Part shown: in pieces, positions 43,401 to 53,257 of the stretch
How the letters are laid out: the number at the start of each line of letters is the position of its first letter
Position numbering within the stretch: position 1 is the first letter of the stretch
Assembly (NCBI RefSeq): GCF_000003815.2
Contig: NC_049984.1
Span: forward strand, 8,078,197 to 8,142,196
Direction: 5' to 3'
Origin: Branchiostoma floridae
Lineage: Eukaryota; Chordata; Leptocardii; Amphioxiformes; Branchiostomatidae
Length of the DNA: 64,000 nt
The notes under the pieces: generated by a model
What the model was told of the DNA's origin: nothing
The model's database searches: none
The model's input: only the letters and a program-made list of their open reading frames with translations
Translations under genes and position numbers: made by a program

Positions 43401-46400
43401 AACCGTTACATTAAAACTAAATTGAAAATGTAATCTTACCAGTCTGTGGAAAATGTCCACTACTTTGACGTTTGCAAAGTTGGGAGGTTTGATCTCTGGT
43501 CTTTGGTGGGTTTTAGCTGTAAAAGAATGGTAAGTCTGTTATAGCACATTAAAGGGAATACAATGTATATGATACTTCTTTCTAACAATATACTTTTCAC
43601 AAACTTTACAACATATACACAAATTCTTTGTATACAATGCTTGAATGAAATCAACCTGAGTCTGAAGTCAAAACAACATGGTTGAAGCATATCAACAGAA
43701 TGCGTAGTATAAGGTCATTTTTGCATAGATGAGGATGCAATATAAAACAGTCTGTAGTTTTCAGAGAGTTTAGTCGGAATAGGTTTTATGTGTAATGGAT
43801 AAAAGTCTGATGCAATGTTGACCAAACTTTCAACAGATGCTGGTCAAGGGCTAAAATGTGTCTAGTTATTGTTTACTTTGCCACTGATTATTGTTCAAAC
43901 AATTCACCAGCCAGGCTGATCACCCAGAGTACTGTGAATACCCATTACTTTCTGAAATAGTACTATTTCATGACACCCTTGAATAACAACAGTACTGCTG
44001 TATCCGTTTCTCTCTCTCAACCTAGGACTAGGTACTCACGCTGTATCCTCGGAGCGATGACCTCATCGTAGAACTCATCCTCCTCCTCCACATCGCTATA
44101 TTTGGTCATGGACTTGTTGTGGGCCTCCTTCAGGATGGTGCCCAGGGTGTCGATCTGACGCAGCTTCTTACACATCCGGTGGACTCTCAGGGCGTCCTCG
44201 TGTAGGATCAGGGCTTCACGCAGGTGGGCTTTACCTGGAGGGACAACACAATTTCTTTGTTTGTTTTCCATAACTTACTATGTAGTGCACCGCATGCATC
44301 AAAATAGAATAAAAAATGTCACACATAAGTGACTGCTAATATAAGGATCAGGGCTTCACGCAGGTGGGCTTTATCTGGGCGTGATAACATTTGTTTGTTT
44401 GTTTCCATAACTCACAATGTAGTGCACTGCATGTACCAGAAAGAAAAAATGTTACACAATATAAGGATCAGGGTTTTCTATAGCTGTGCTTTACCTAGGC
44501 GAGACAACACAATTTATTTGTTTTTGATAACTTAGTATGCTGCGTGCACCAAAATACATGAATGTACACAACAAAGGGCTCATGAGCTACAGCAGACTCA
44601 ACAGCAGTATTTCCGGGACATCTGACCAAAAGAGAGAGGGTGCAAAAGATATATCATCTATTTGACCACAGTAAATTGGCAAACGCTACATAATGTTCCT
44701 TGAAGTTTTGTGTAGTACACAGGGTCTTTTCAACACATCTTTAGGAACATACTTACCAGGAAAGTAGTAGAGTGTCAGACTCTGGCAACTACAATGTTAT
44801 ACAATTGTGAGTATTCATACATTGATTATTCTGGAGACCATAACTTCTCTAGACCTTACCCAGCTGTTTCCTGTCCTCCCTGTCTGTAGCCAGTGTGGAG
44901 GGGCTGTCAGCATCCCTCAGGTGCACCTGGGACAGCAGCTTCTCCAGCTCATCCTCGTCATTATCACCTGCACAGGTGAACAGGGACACATGTCAGTTTG
45001 CTTTTTGATTACCCAATACAAAAGTTTCCTTGTGGCATATCTGTATCTATGTTGATGTTTTTTTTTTTTCACATGGGTATGATGTCAAATAGCTGAACTG
45101 ATGACATAAAAAGAACAGAACACTTTGTTTTCTGCATCAACCTCAGTCCTATGGCTCCCATGGATACCTCGCGTGATGTGGAATACACTGTGTAGTATTC
45201 TGTATGTACTTAACCAGCTGTCAGCCAATCAGAGAATTACCTAAATATTTCTTTTAGGTTAAGCCCATCCTCCTACTGGCTGACAGCTGATGGCAGTGGA
45301 AACGTCATCCCGATTTAAGACAGCCTCCACAAAGTGTATTGTATAGGCTGTGGGCAAGGCTCTATGTAAGGAGGCACGTTGAAGATCCCACCACACTTAT
45401 GAAAAATAGTAGAGGTCCTTCCCATTGAACCCTTCAGTAGCACCTGGGGCAATTACTGTCGTATTTAGGTCACCTGAATGGCGCCAAATGGCAGCTCGTT
45501 CCAGACCCTCGCAATTCAGCCCTGGCTGCAATGAGAGAGTAGTTCCACCAATAACAATAACAATAGGAGACTGGTACCTTTCTGGTCGATGAAGCCTACA
45601 GCTGCCAGGTAGTGGGACTGTGCCTTGAAGTGCTCGGACTTGACCAACACCATGGAGATCCAGGAGAACGGCACATAGTCCTTGACAGGAGGCGTGTTCA
45701 TGGCCTTGTGAACCATGCTGTAGGCTTCAGACACCTGAAGACAAAAAACAACAGCAAATATAATGACTGAAGACCATTACGTCAATGAAGATTAGAAATC
45801 CAGGTAAGAAGATCTGCTCAAAAGCAGTTACTCAAGCAACTGGATATGATTTTGGAAATGGTCAGATAATTATCCTTCGTCAATGTCTATCTGCTTTTTT
45901 GGCATAACTGAGGACCTTTATTGTAGAAATGTACATTTTTTGCCCAATTTGGCTAAGTACAGGTCACAACAAGTCTAGCATGTAGGTTTCACTTCTTCCC
46001 TCTTTTTAAATGGAAAAAATGTAGGGTTGGGTTAAAGTCAGTTTAAAAAATGCTTGAAGAGTATAAATTTTTCAGCACCACTAATAATCCAGTGGGGAAT
46101 ATTGCATCAAACAAACCCACCTTTGCGGACTCCTGAGCCACAGTGAGACAGTTGGTGAGGTTCTCCTCCCACCCGTCCAACACTTTTCTCTCAACACACA
46201 CTCCTGCACCTGGGCCAGCATCAGCTTGATCAGGGCCCTCTACGTCTCCAGANNNNNNNNNNNNNNNNNNNNNNNNNNNNNNNNNNNNNNNNNNNNNNNN
46301 NNNNNNNNNNNNNNNNNNNNNNNNNNNNNNNNNNNNNNNNNNNNNNNNNNNNAAGGCACCTGAAGATGAAAGAGAGTTTGGTTAATACCTTGCCCAAGAA

Positions 46401-49400
46401 GGTTATGTTTTCAGAGATAAGCATTTGTCTGTGAATAACATAACTTGAAAAGTTGTGGATGGATCTCAATATTTGGTATATTGGCAGATGTTGGTAAAAT
46501 GAAGATATATGCCTTCACTGCTTTCCATGGTACTGAAGCAGATCTTCTGGTTTGATACCTTGTGTTCTGGTAGTGATTTTTTTAGGGTGGTAGATACATT
46601 GTATTTCTCAGAATTCAAAATAAATGCTGTGACATACATACATACAATAAGAGTCATATGGTTATCATTATTGTCCCACCTGCTGCTTTCTGGAAAGCAT
46701 CGATTGCAGCGTTGATTCCGTCCTTCTTGGTTCTGTCCTGCTTTGCCCCAATCTGTGTGTAGAGGGCGCCGATGTTGAAGAGCACACTACCCTTCTCGAA
46801 GGCTACCGTACGCTGGCTGGACGGCACTCCTGTCAGAGAGTCAAACCTGAAAAACATGGAGAGTTTTATCCATCTACATCTGTCTCTGTATTGCAGGTAT
46901 AACCTCTGTTCAGCTTAACACACCAGCTTAACAGGCATGGGGTGTTGCAGCTGCTGGTTATACTACACTGAACGAGCTGTCTCGCTGCAAGTGTTAAACA
47001 TCTAGTTGCAAGTGTTTTTAGATATTAAAGTGAGAATGCCATTGCTGTACTGTTGGTGGCAATGAGTTCCACTTTACAGTAGTTCTCGGAATAACAAATT
47101 TTTGAGCACATTAATGCTGGGCTGATAACTCTGTTACTGGCATGACTATTTTGTGTTCTTTTCTGACCTGGTATCTTAATCTGAGAGTACAGTCCCCTCT
47201 TCTGAGGAATTCTGCTGCAGGGTTTGACTGACAGACAAGACAGATAAGCCTAATATCAACTCTCAAAGTTGAAACAATTTCAACTATTTCCTCTTTTTAC
47301 ACTATCAATAGTGACTGCATGCCTCAAAGTCATGCATTCCAAAGGCTTACAGCTTGAAGTGGTCTTTGCCATGCCTAGCTAAGGCAACAGAAAAAGACTT
47401 TCAAATTGCTAATGTGATAAGAATTCTTGCTATTTCTGCATCCATACAAAGTTGATTATGGATGACATATGATGTGAGGCAGATTATATCTTGGTATGCC
47501 TGGCTATAACTGGCACAGATAACCACCAGCGCAGGGGGTAAGTAGGGGTGTTGTCATATGTCAGGGCTCAAAATTCATTTTTGGGAATAAAACTTTGATG
47601 CACAGGAAAAATTTGGGTGCACAACAAAGGCTAATGTCAGCAAAACCTAACTACATACATGTACCTTTCTTCTATAGCTTACATTAAAATCTTAAAGAAG
47701 TCAAATAAAGGTTTTATGTTTACAAAGGTTTTATTATTTTTTCCAGTTAAATGTAAAGAATGTAATGTTAAATGTACAACATATGTAACCTTATACAAAT
47801 ATCTAGTAGCAACAGTGTGCCCACATTAAAAAATTAGGTGCACATGTATAGCAACTCCAAATTTTTTGCGCAAAAGTCCATATGTCTGTGGCATTTCCAG
47901 CCCTGGCTCTGATGAATGTGATCTGTTCTCTAAGGTCACCCTTCTGTACCCTTGGCCCCTGTATGTCCTGCCCTGGTCAACTGCTGGCCTAGAATTGACT
48001 ATTGGAAACACAAGGCCCAATGGACAAACAGTCCAATGTGTTATAAAAGCCTGACTTTGCCAAATTCTGATCAACAAATTTTTACTTCACCCCAAGGGAA
48101 GTCTGCTATCTGTGATTGCATATTTGTAAGAGGGTCAGCATGGGGGGTTCCGACAACGATTTACGCTGAATTCACAAGAACCCCTACGTATTACGCTAAA
48201 TCAAGAAAGGCAATTACGCTTAATTTGGTCACCTCACTACGAATTACGTAGATAAGATGGTTTTCCCTACGAATAATTACAGGAAATAAAAATAGGCTGC
48301 CTATGCTTTACGTAAAAGAGCATGTAGACCCTCTTGTAAATGAAGCACATACCAAATTAGTTGTAAACAAAGCATGTACCAAAGAAACATAACTCCTAAC
48401 AACATAAATCTAAAAGGTATTTGCGATTCAGGTGCTAAGTACAGGAACTATTATTTAGTAAATAACCTGCTTTATTAGACTGACGACAGAAAATACCTTC
48501 ACACAAGACAAAATACCATGACAAAAAAGTGGCATGATTATTACAGTAACTGTGGTCAGTCTGAAGTTGGGCTTAGATATTTTATCTATTTATCCAAACT
48601 TACCAGTGAAAGTAGATGCCCAGATGTCTGTTTGGAGGGAAGAATCTCTTCTCTACATAGTACAGCTGGTTGTAATACTCCATCAGTAGTTCTATCCCTG
48701 CCTCGTCTCGCTCAGGAGTCCGCATAGCCTGCAGATAACCAGAAATCAAAGGTCTCTTACCTCCATCATATAGCCAGAGTTTTTATAAATTTCTAGCTTC
48801 TCACAAACTTTGTCAATGCATTTTCCTGTCAGCTTGTGGAACCAATTTTGGGCCCGAGGCTAACTGAAACTTCCAATCATATCAACTAAGGGACTAACTT
48901 TGGACCTTCCCATCCTGCCAGTCTCCGGTCACACCATCTTCCATCTCTCATTCAAATAACTAGACACACACCAAAACAAACAAACACGCAGACCCGAACA
49001 CAATACCTCCACTTTTGTTGATGTAACAACTATTAGAACAGGCACAACATGTGACATAGTTGGTCAGGGTATGTTGGAATAAGAAAACTGAACACATACA
49101 AGGCATTTGTATGAAAATGCACAGGCTTGAATTTGGATGTACATCAAGGTTCTGTTGATTTTTTCAGATATACTATATTAAGTAATGTCATGAGGGCAAC
49201 AGTAGATCATGGAAGCTTCAGTCTCACCCTTCTTAGGTCGTGCAGTTCCTTCAGTTCTCCATCGTACTCACTGCTGTCCTCACTGTAGTGTTCCAGGATA
49301 AAATCCTGTTGGGACAAACAAGAAGACAGATTTACGAAAGGTCTCTTATTAGCTCTATCACAAAGTTTCTGTTTTCCCGTTCATTAAGACTAATTTGTCA

Positions 49401-50471
49401 AATCAATTCTACATGTACATAGCATGTTATCCTGAATTATCGTTATTTATCGTTAAGCGCTATCGACAGATTACTTGCATTCGAATCCCAGACTGATTAA
49501 AAGTGTATTATCTGCACAATATAGGTCTTCACAGTCTTCATCAGATGATAAGTGAAAATATTATACTCATCATGAACTTCTGCACAAAACTGTTAATTTA
49601 CAATTAAACTATGCAGATCTCCTGAATTTACCATTACGTGTTACCAGGATCCCTCCATGCAGACCCTTAGAAACTTGCATATAAAAGACTGACCTTGAAA
49701 GGTACATTAAAGTCCACATCTTTGGTCTCCTTCAGCCCCAGCGGGATCATGGGAGTTGCTCTGCTTTCGCTGCAGGCAGGGAACAGGGTAATTAGACATC
49801 AGAGAACAGGGTAATTAGACATCGTCAGGACCAAATGGTACTTTTAACCTTTACCAAGTCTATTGTCTGTTATCTCTGTTTCCATCACTGCTACAGGATA
49901 TGACATTTACAAATGTGTAGGGAGGGATATTTATAGGCATGAGATCCAAATCAATGATGTGATCGGTAATTGGGTTCCCAATCGGCTGTACCCTTGGGTT
50001 TAATGGTAAAATATGCACCTTCTTTGGCCTTATATCCAATAAAAATACAATATGGCAATATTTTGATTTGTTTGGCCAGCACACTTGTCTGAAGGCAATG
50101 AAAAATGCCACCCAACATACACATGATACAGGACAAAATAGCGTACACGGATGCTAAAACTTTGGTACCTGATCATGTCTATAATAAACAAGCTTTCATC
50201 TCAAATATTTCTTGCATCAGGTGGGATTGATGAAAGGGAATTTATGATCCACCTAAACACATGCTTTTGGGGCACCAATCATATTTTAGACAGGACTCAT
50301 TCAGAGTAAAATCTTGGAGTACTAACAGAAGGAGACCCTCACCTGTCACTCTGGTACACCTCCACAGAACTGTTGAGGTCGGACAGCTCCTCCTTCAGCA
50401 GCTGCAGGTTGGAGTTGACGAAGCTGAGTTCCAGCGCTACGGTCTCCTTCATCTTCCTACTGTTACATGCT
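40238..50471 (-). CDS. RHPN: Rhophilin (HR1-BRO1-PDZ Rho-binding scaffold), 13 exons, N-terminus missing
   Basis: Rhophilins are cytoplasmic scaffolds that bind Rho-GTP by an N-terminal HR1 domain and carry a BRO1 domain and a PDZ domain. Exons: 50343-50471, 49694-49769, 49228-49305, 48604-48728, 46680-46846, 46121-46359 (contains the 100-N gap), 45578-45734, 44860-44967, 44040-44234, 43440-43516, 43048-43194, 42493-42651, 40238-40444. Seen: the HR1 tail ([17 protein letters not shown]), the BRO1 start ([20 protein letters not shown]), BRO1 core ([17 protein letters not shown]), a PDZ loop ([12 protein letters not shown]) and a serine/arginine-rich tail ending in W before TAG. Phases agree at every junction except inside exon 46121-46359, where a frameshift and an in-frame TAG sit beside the gap. 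Human RHPN2 is 686 residues; about 620 codons are covered here. Upstream exons with the first part of HR1 were not recognisable in 50472-64000. Whether this is the pro-orthologue of RHPN1 and RHPN2 is inference. Confidence 0.94.
42069..42186. mobile_element. Inverted-repeat MITE near rhophilin PDZ exon
   Basis: Arms run AAGTGACACTAGTGTGGTAG to CT on the left and AGGCTACCACACTAGTGTCA to CTT on the right, perfectly inverted over 23 bp, with TTGGTATCA motifs inside. A partial copy of one arm occurs at 23539-23570. Confidence 0.75.
42493..42651 (-). CDS. RHPN: Rhophilin exon: second half of PDZ domain
   Basis: Encodes [20 protein letters not shown], then [20 protein letters not shown] and [25 protein letters not shown] is a typical PDZ beta-C/alpha-A stretch and the His in the alpha-2 helix region suggests a class I-like groove. 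Acceptor CAACAG|CAAGG, donor TCAG|GTGAGA. Confidence 0.94.
42841..42920 (-). repeat. Partial copy of a rhophilin PDZ exon end
   Basis: Matches 42998-43082: the intronic CTAGGGGGAGCAATTG-like stretch and exon codons for VAEVEPGS. An ~18-bp deletion removes the splice donor, so this copy is dead. Confidence 0.8.
43048..43194 (-). CDS. RHPN: Rhophilin exon: first half of PDZ domain
   Basis: Encodes [20 protein letters not shown], then [20 protein letters not shown] and [13 protein letters not shown] is the carboxylate-binding loop. Acceptor CCCACAG|GGCCC, donor TGCG|GTAAGT. A partial copy of this exon end lies at 42841-42920. Confidence 0.94.
43440..43516 (-). CDS. RHPN: Rhophilin exon: BRO1-PDZ linker
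   Basis: Encodes [20 protein letters not shown], then DIFHRL. Human has DIILPQFSKLTVTDFFQKLGPL. Acceptor TTTTACAG|CTAAA, donor ACTG|GTAAGA. Confidence 0.9.
44040..44234 (-). CDS. RHPN: Rhophilin exon: BRO1 C-terminal helices
   Basis: Encodes [20 protein letters not shown], then [20 protein letters not shown] and an acidic segment [17 protein letters not shown]. Acceptor CCTCCAG|GTAAA, donor CAGC|GTGAGT. The acceptor and first ~30 nt of the exon are repeated twice in the upstream intron (44344-44575). Confidence 0.93.
44344..44575 (-). repeat. Two tandem copies of a rhophilin exon 5' end and acceptor
   Basis: Copies begin at 44344 and 44464, against the exon copy at 44204. The first keeps CCCAG|ATAAAGCCCACCTG with the exon start intact over 30 nt; the second keeps CCTAG|GTAAAGC but is more diverged. 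Intronic flanks (TTTGTTTGTTTCCATAACT..GTAGTGCA) are duplicated with them. Confidence 0.85.
44860..44967 (-). CDS. RHPN: Rhophilin exon: acidic linker after BRO1 helices
   Basis: Encodes [20 protein letters not shown], then [17 protein letters not shown]. Acceptor TGTGCAG|GTGAT, donor CTGG|GTAAGG. Confidence 0.9.
45578..45734 (-). CDS. RHPN: Rhophilin exon: BRO1
   Basis: Encodes [20 protein letters not shown], then [20 protein letters not shown] and [12 protein letters not shown]. Human RHPN2 has PVKENIPYSWASLACVKAHHY here. Acceptor TCTTCAG|GTGTC, donor AAAG|GTACCA, phase 1. Confidence 0.93.
46121..46359 (-). CDS. RHPN: Rhophilin exon: BRO1, interrupted by gap, with frameshift and stop
   Basis: Acceptor TCTTCAG|GTGCC at 46359 joins exon 46680-46846 in phase. 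After 7 nt the exon enters the 100-N gap. Beyond it, [18 protein letters not shown] reads in one frame and [20 protein letters not shown] in another, and a TAG lies just upstream of ALIKLM in its frame. Both parts match the rhophilin alignment in order, so the break looks like low-quality sequence at the gap edge rather than gene loss. Donor AAAG|GTGGGT. Confidence 0.8.
46253..46352. other. Assembly gap (100 N) inside a rhophilin exon
   Basis: Exactly 100 N, probably a placeholder of unknown true size. It lies inside coding exon 46121-46359. Confidence 0.99.
46388..46610 (+). repeat. Interspersed repeat R1 copy in rhophilin intron
   Basis: CCCAAGAAGGTTATGTTTTC, GGATGGATCTCAATATTTGG, GGTACTGAAGCAGATCTTCT and GTTTGATACCTTGTGTTCTG in order. 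Confidence 0.65.
46680..46846 (-). CDS. RHPN: Rhophilin exon: BRO1 core
   Basis: Encodes (W)[19 protein letters not shown], then [20 protein letters not shown] and [16 protein letters not shown]. This is the most conserved BRO1 stretch. Acceptor TTTTTCAG|GTTTG, donor GCAG|GTGGGA. Confidence 0.94.
47562..47905. mobile_element. Inverted-repeat element related to the CAGGGCTCGAAA family
   Basis: Starts CAGGGCTCAAAATTCATTTT and ends TTTCCAGCCCTG. It is also 344 bp and rich in GTGCAC near both ends. The terminal bases resemble the element at 3555-3898, but the interior differs, so it may be a related subfamily. Confidence 0.6.
48129..48342. repeat. Element bounded by AGAGGGTCAGCATG / CATGTAGACCCTCT, with ATTACG subrepeats
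   Basis: Inverted ends as named. The interior holds several spaced TACGYWWATT-like units (GATTTACGCTGAATT, GTATTACGCTAAATC, CAATTACGCTTAATT, GAATTACGTAG). Confidence 0.5.
48604..48728 (-). CDS. RHPN: Rhophilin exon: BRO1
   Basis: Encodes [20 protein letters not shown], then [21 protein letters not shown]. It matches the human segment with RRxxGxELLMTYFIQL and RFFPPTRQ. Acceptor CTGCAG|GCTAT, donor ACTG|GTAAGT. Confidence 0.93.
49228..49305 (-). CDS. RHPN: Rhophilin exon: BRO1 [10 protein letters not shown]
   Basis: Encodes [20 protein letters not shown], then LHDLRR. Acceptor CCAACAG|GATTT, donor AAGG|GTGAGA, phase 0. Confidence 0.93.
49694..49769 (-). CDS. RHPN: Rhophilin exon: BRO1 start
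   Basis: Encodes [20 protein letters not shown], then [18 protein letters not shown] is nearly invariant in rhophilins. Acceptor CTGCAG|CGAAA, donor CAAG|GTCAGT. Confidence 0.93.
49782..49825. repeat. 22-bp tandem duplication next to a rhophilin exon
   Basis: GAACAGGGTAATTAGACATC occurs twice in a row, starting 13 bp upstream of the acceptor of exon 49694-49769. Confidence 0.75.
50343..50471 (-). CDS. RHPN: Rhophilin exon: end of HR1 domain
   Basis: Encodes [20 protein letters not shown], then [22 protein letters not shown]. It is strongly similar to the HR1 coiled-coil of human RHPN2. Donor ACAG|GTGAGG; acceptor CCAG|AGCA (the alternative CCAGAG|CA cannot be excluded because the upstream exon was not found). 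Confidence 0.9.
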
Positions 50472-50523
50472 CTGGAAAACAGAAAACAACAGGATTAATA
50501 TATGGGGAATGTTTCCTGATCAA

Positions 50524-50830
50524 CAAGATGGCAAGGTGGTTAGGGTTGTTGGCTTAGAAGGATCTGGGTTCGAATCCTTAGAATGTTGTGTCCTTTAATA
50601 GCATGTTGTGCCCTTGGAAAGGCACTTAACATCTACATTTGCACCTTGCTTCAGCAAGGAACATAGGATGTAAAGAGGCAGTCCATATCTTGACTTGAGC
50701 ATTCTGGTTTTAGTGGATCAAACCTTACAGTCCAGGTTTACCGATCTTGTACTTTACAAAACTGGTGTGATATACCTAAAGCGGGGTCTACAGGTTATTT
50801 ACGTGAAACAAACAAAAATGGCTGAGCAAG
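50524..50830 (+). mobile_element. tRNA-derived SINE copy with intact B box
   Basis: GGTGGTTAGGGTTGTTGGCT then GGGTTCGAATCC, a perfect B-box (GGTTCGANTCC). It shares the downstream AGTGGATCAAACCTTACAGT and AAACAAACAAAA tail with the copy at 11673. Confidence 0.65.
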
Positions 50831-51560
50831 AAGAATATTCCAAACTTAGATTTACAATGATTGAAACCAGTATGAGCAGAAATGTGTCAACTTTGTGCAC
50901 CTCTGACTTCTCAGTCATCATCGGTGCATAAGCGAAAAATGTGACACACCTTGGTCCATCATTACAGCACTTAGAATAGCCAGAAGGTCAGACAAAATAC
51001 CCTTTGCTAATTACACATCCATGACAACGTGCCCTGAGTACCAACAGCTGATGACGTTGTGTCTTACACAGCTGAACTTTTCTGTTTGTGAAGCTGTCTT
51101 TTTTGAGATTTCAACTGAAGGCAACTGATGGAAACATTAAAGGGGTACAGAAAATATAGACAGGTAAAAGTTAAAGATTAAATGGTTTATATTTGATAAG
51201 ATCAACAGCAAAGACAATGTCCCATAATGTAAATTTGAGAAACTCTTTAGCCAGTATTTGCAGACAAACAAGTATTTCTATTATTAACCCTTTTTATCTT
51301 TCAATGACAGCACTTTCCCCTGGTCAAGCCTACAACCAAACTATATATTAGTTTTATTAGAACTATGTGGAACTCATTACCACCAAGTACAGTAGAGACA
51401 TCCTCACTAGATTTAAACTATTCTTGAAACTAGATCTAGATGTGCAAGGATGTATGACTCTGGTCATTCAGTGTAATATAACCAGCTGCTGCCGAGCCGT
51501 GTACCTGTAAAGCTCATGTGTTACACAGAACAGCCAACCCCTACCAGGCTCCACAGGTCG

Positions 51561-51653
51561 CTGGAAAAATAGTAGAAATTGGCCAAATAAGACAGAAAAC
51601 ACGCCAGAGGAGTTACATGTAACTTATTTGGCCAATTTCTACTATTTTTCCAG
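51561..51653. repeat. Perfect 31-bp inverted repeat (hairpin)
   Basis: 51561-51591 (starting CTGGAAAAATAGTAGAAATT) is the exact reverse complement of 51623-51653, separated by a 31-nt loop. Either a very young MITE or an RNA hairpin. Confidence 0.85.
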
Positions 51654-52224
51654 TAAACCTGTACAGCCTGGCAGAGGCTACAGAAGGGCAGATATACTGG
51701 CTATACAGAACCATACACGCCATACAAGCAAATCCACTCATACACGTAACATCCAACGCACTTTCTTTGTTGCTTAGCAACATTATGTCATTACCAAATC
51801 CTCCAAGATAAGAGGCTTTTTTCATGTTCCATGTGTCCCAAGACCTAATCTTAGCCTTAATACATGTTCCATTACCTAAGTTTTTCTCACCTGAAAGGTT
51901 GCATTTATTTCTCACCTCATTTGTTCATTACTCAGGGATCCGTAAAATATTAGGTATAATGGAGATTACAGTGTATCTAGAAAACCATTATGGAATAGTT
52001 CATACCAGTGGTTCATACATACTTGCATGTCTGACCATCCCTATCTGCATGGATTTCTTGGGCCTAATGTTATCACCTCCATGTTTCCCAAACAAAACAC
52101 TGTCTGTGATCTTATCTGTTCACACTGTATTTGATTACACGAAAAAGAAGGATGATAAACTTCATGCTTTCCTATCAAGAAAATGGCATTCTGGGCTTGC
52201 AATACATACTGGGTGTATATGAAC

Positions 52225-52499
52225 TTTTTGTGCACCCAAAAATGCAGCTGTGCACCTATCTTTTGACTGGGTGGGTATGCTAGATATTTGCATAGAGTGT
52301 AGCATATTTAATTATTTGTTTGTGTAAGAAAAAAATAAGAAAACATTTCTTGTTAGTGTATTATTTGTTTCAAATTTTGAGGCTAGCTGTAAAATTTGGG
52401 TTCATTTATTCTAAGCTGTGTACCCAAGATTTTCTTTGGTGCACTTACATTTTTAGGTATTCCAGTGTGCTTATTTCCCAAAATGAATTTCCAGCCCTG
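52225..52499. mobile_element. Truncated relative of the 47562-47905 element
   Basis: The right end CCCAAAATGAATTTCCAGCCCTG matches the complement of the left end at 47562. GTGCACCC motifs recur near 52230 and 52440. The left terminus is missing or diverged. Confidence 0.5.
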
Positions 52500-52572
52500 C
52501 ATCGGTTGGTGTTTCTCTTTGTAGGCTTTCTCAGACAACAGCTGACAGGATGGAGGAGGGTTTTCAATACCA

Positions 52573-52865
52573 CAACTGACTACAGGTAATACTACTCTTA
52601 TCCTATCCTTCTCTTAGATGTTAGCAGGAAACTATGACTTCTTGAGACATTGCAGACTTCTTTAATGATCTTTATTACCTGCAAACCTTTTTTTTGTATT
52701 ATTCTACTGCAACTGACTACAGGTAATACTTCTATTATCCTATCCTTCTCTTATCCTATCCTTCTCTTAGATGTTAGCAGGAAACTATGATCTCTTGAGA
52801 CATTACAGATGTCTTAAATGATCTACTACGTAGTAGTAGTATTACTTTCAAACCTTGTTTCTTTC
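52573..52865. repeat. Tandem duplication, ~138-bp unit
   Basis: Both units start AACTGACTACAGGTAATAC and contain CTTAGATGTTAGCAGGAAAC. The second unit has an internal doubling of TTATCCTATCCTTCTC. Confidence 0.8.
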
Positions 52866-53257
52866 TTAGTATAACTCTAACTAGTCTAATATAGGGAATG
52901 TCTAGATGCAGATCACCTATCAGAACACCTGTCACGTGTAGGTGGATCACCTGTTGGAATAACCAAGCCTGGGATCACAGACTTCAACATAAACAGTCAC
53001 CGTAGAACAAACAAAATGTCTGGGCAAAGGTTGTCTCTAGGGCCTGTCCCTGCTACCCAAGAGGGAAATTTGCTTGTTGGGAGGGACAAAATTTTGCCTA
53101 GTCCGTCCAAAAAATCTGAACTTCATGACAAGAAAAAAATAGTTTCATGAGATTAAAATGACAGATTTTAAAATTAGCAACACAGGCTTATAATTTGACC
53201 TTGCTCTTTGCAATGCCAAAACTATCTTAAAAGCTAATGCCTTCAAAGACCTATGAT

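Noticed and set aside
45211-45292. Short inverted repeat CAGCTGTCAGCCA / TGGCTGACAGCTG as a mobile element
   Set aside because: Only 13 bp, no flanking duplication, no second copy found in the window.
50566-50580. Functional tRNA gene around GGGTTCGAATCC
   Set aside because: Only the B-box is good; no cloverleaf can be drawn and the same sequence continues into a SINE body shared with other copies.
51824-52222. 132-residue plus-strand open frame
   Set aside because: No known motif, overlaps an antisense frame and runs into a transposon fragment; likely random.
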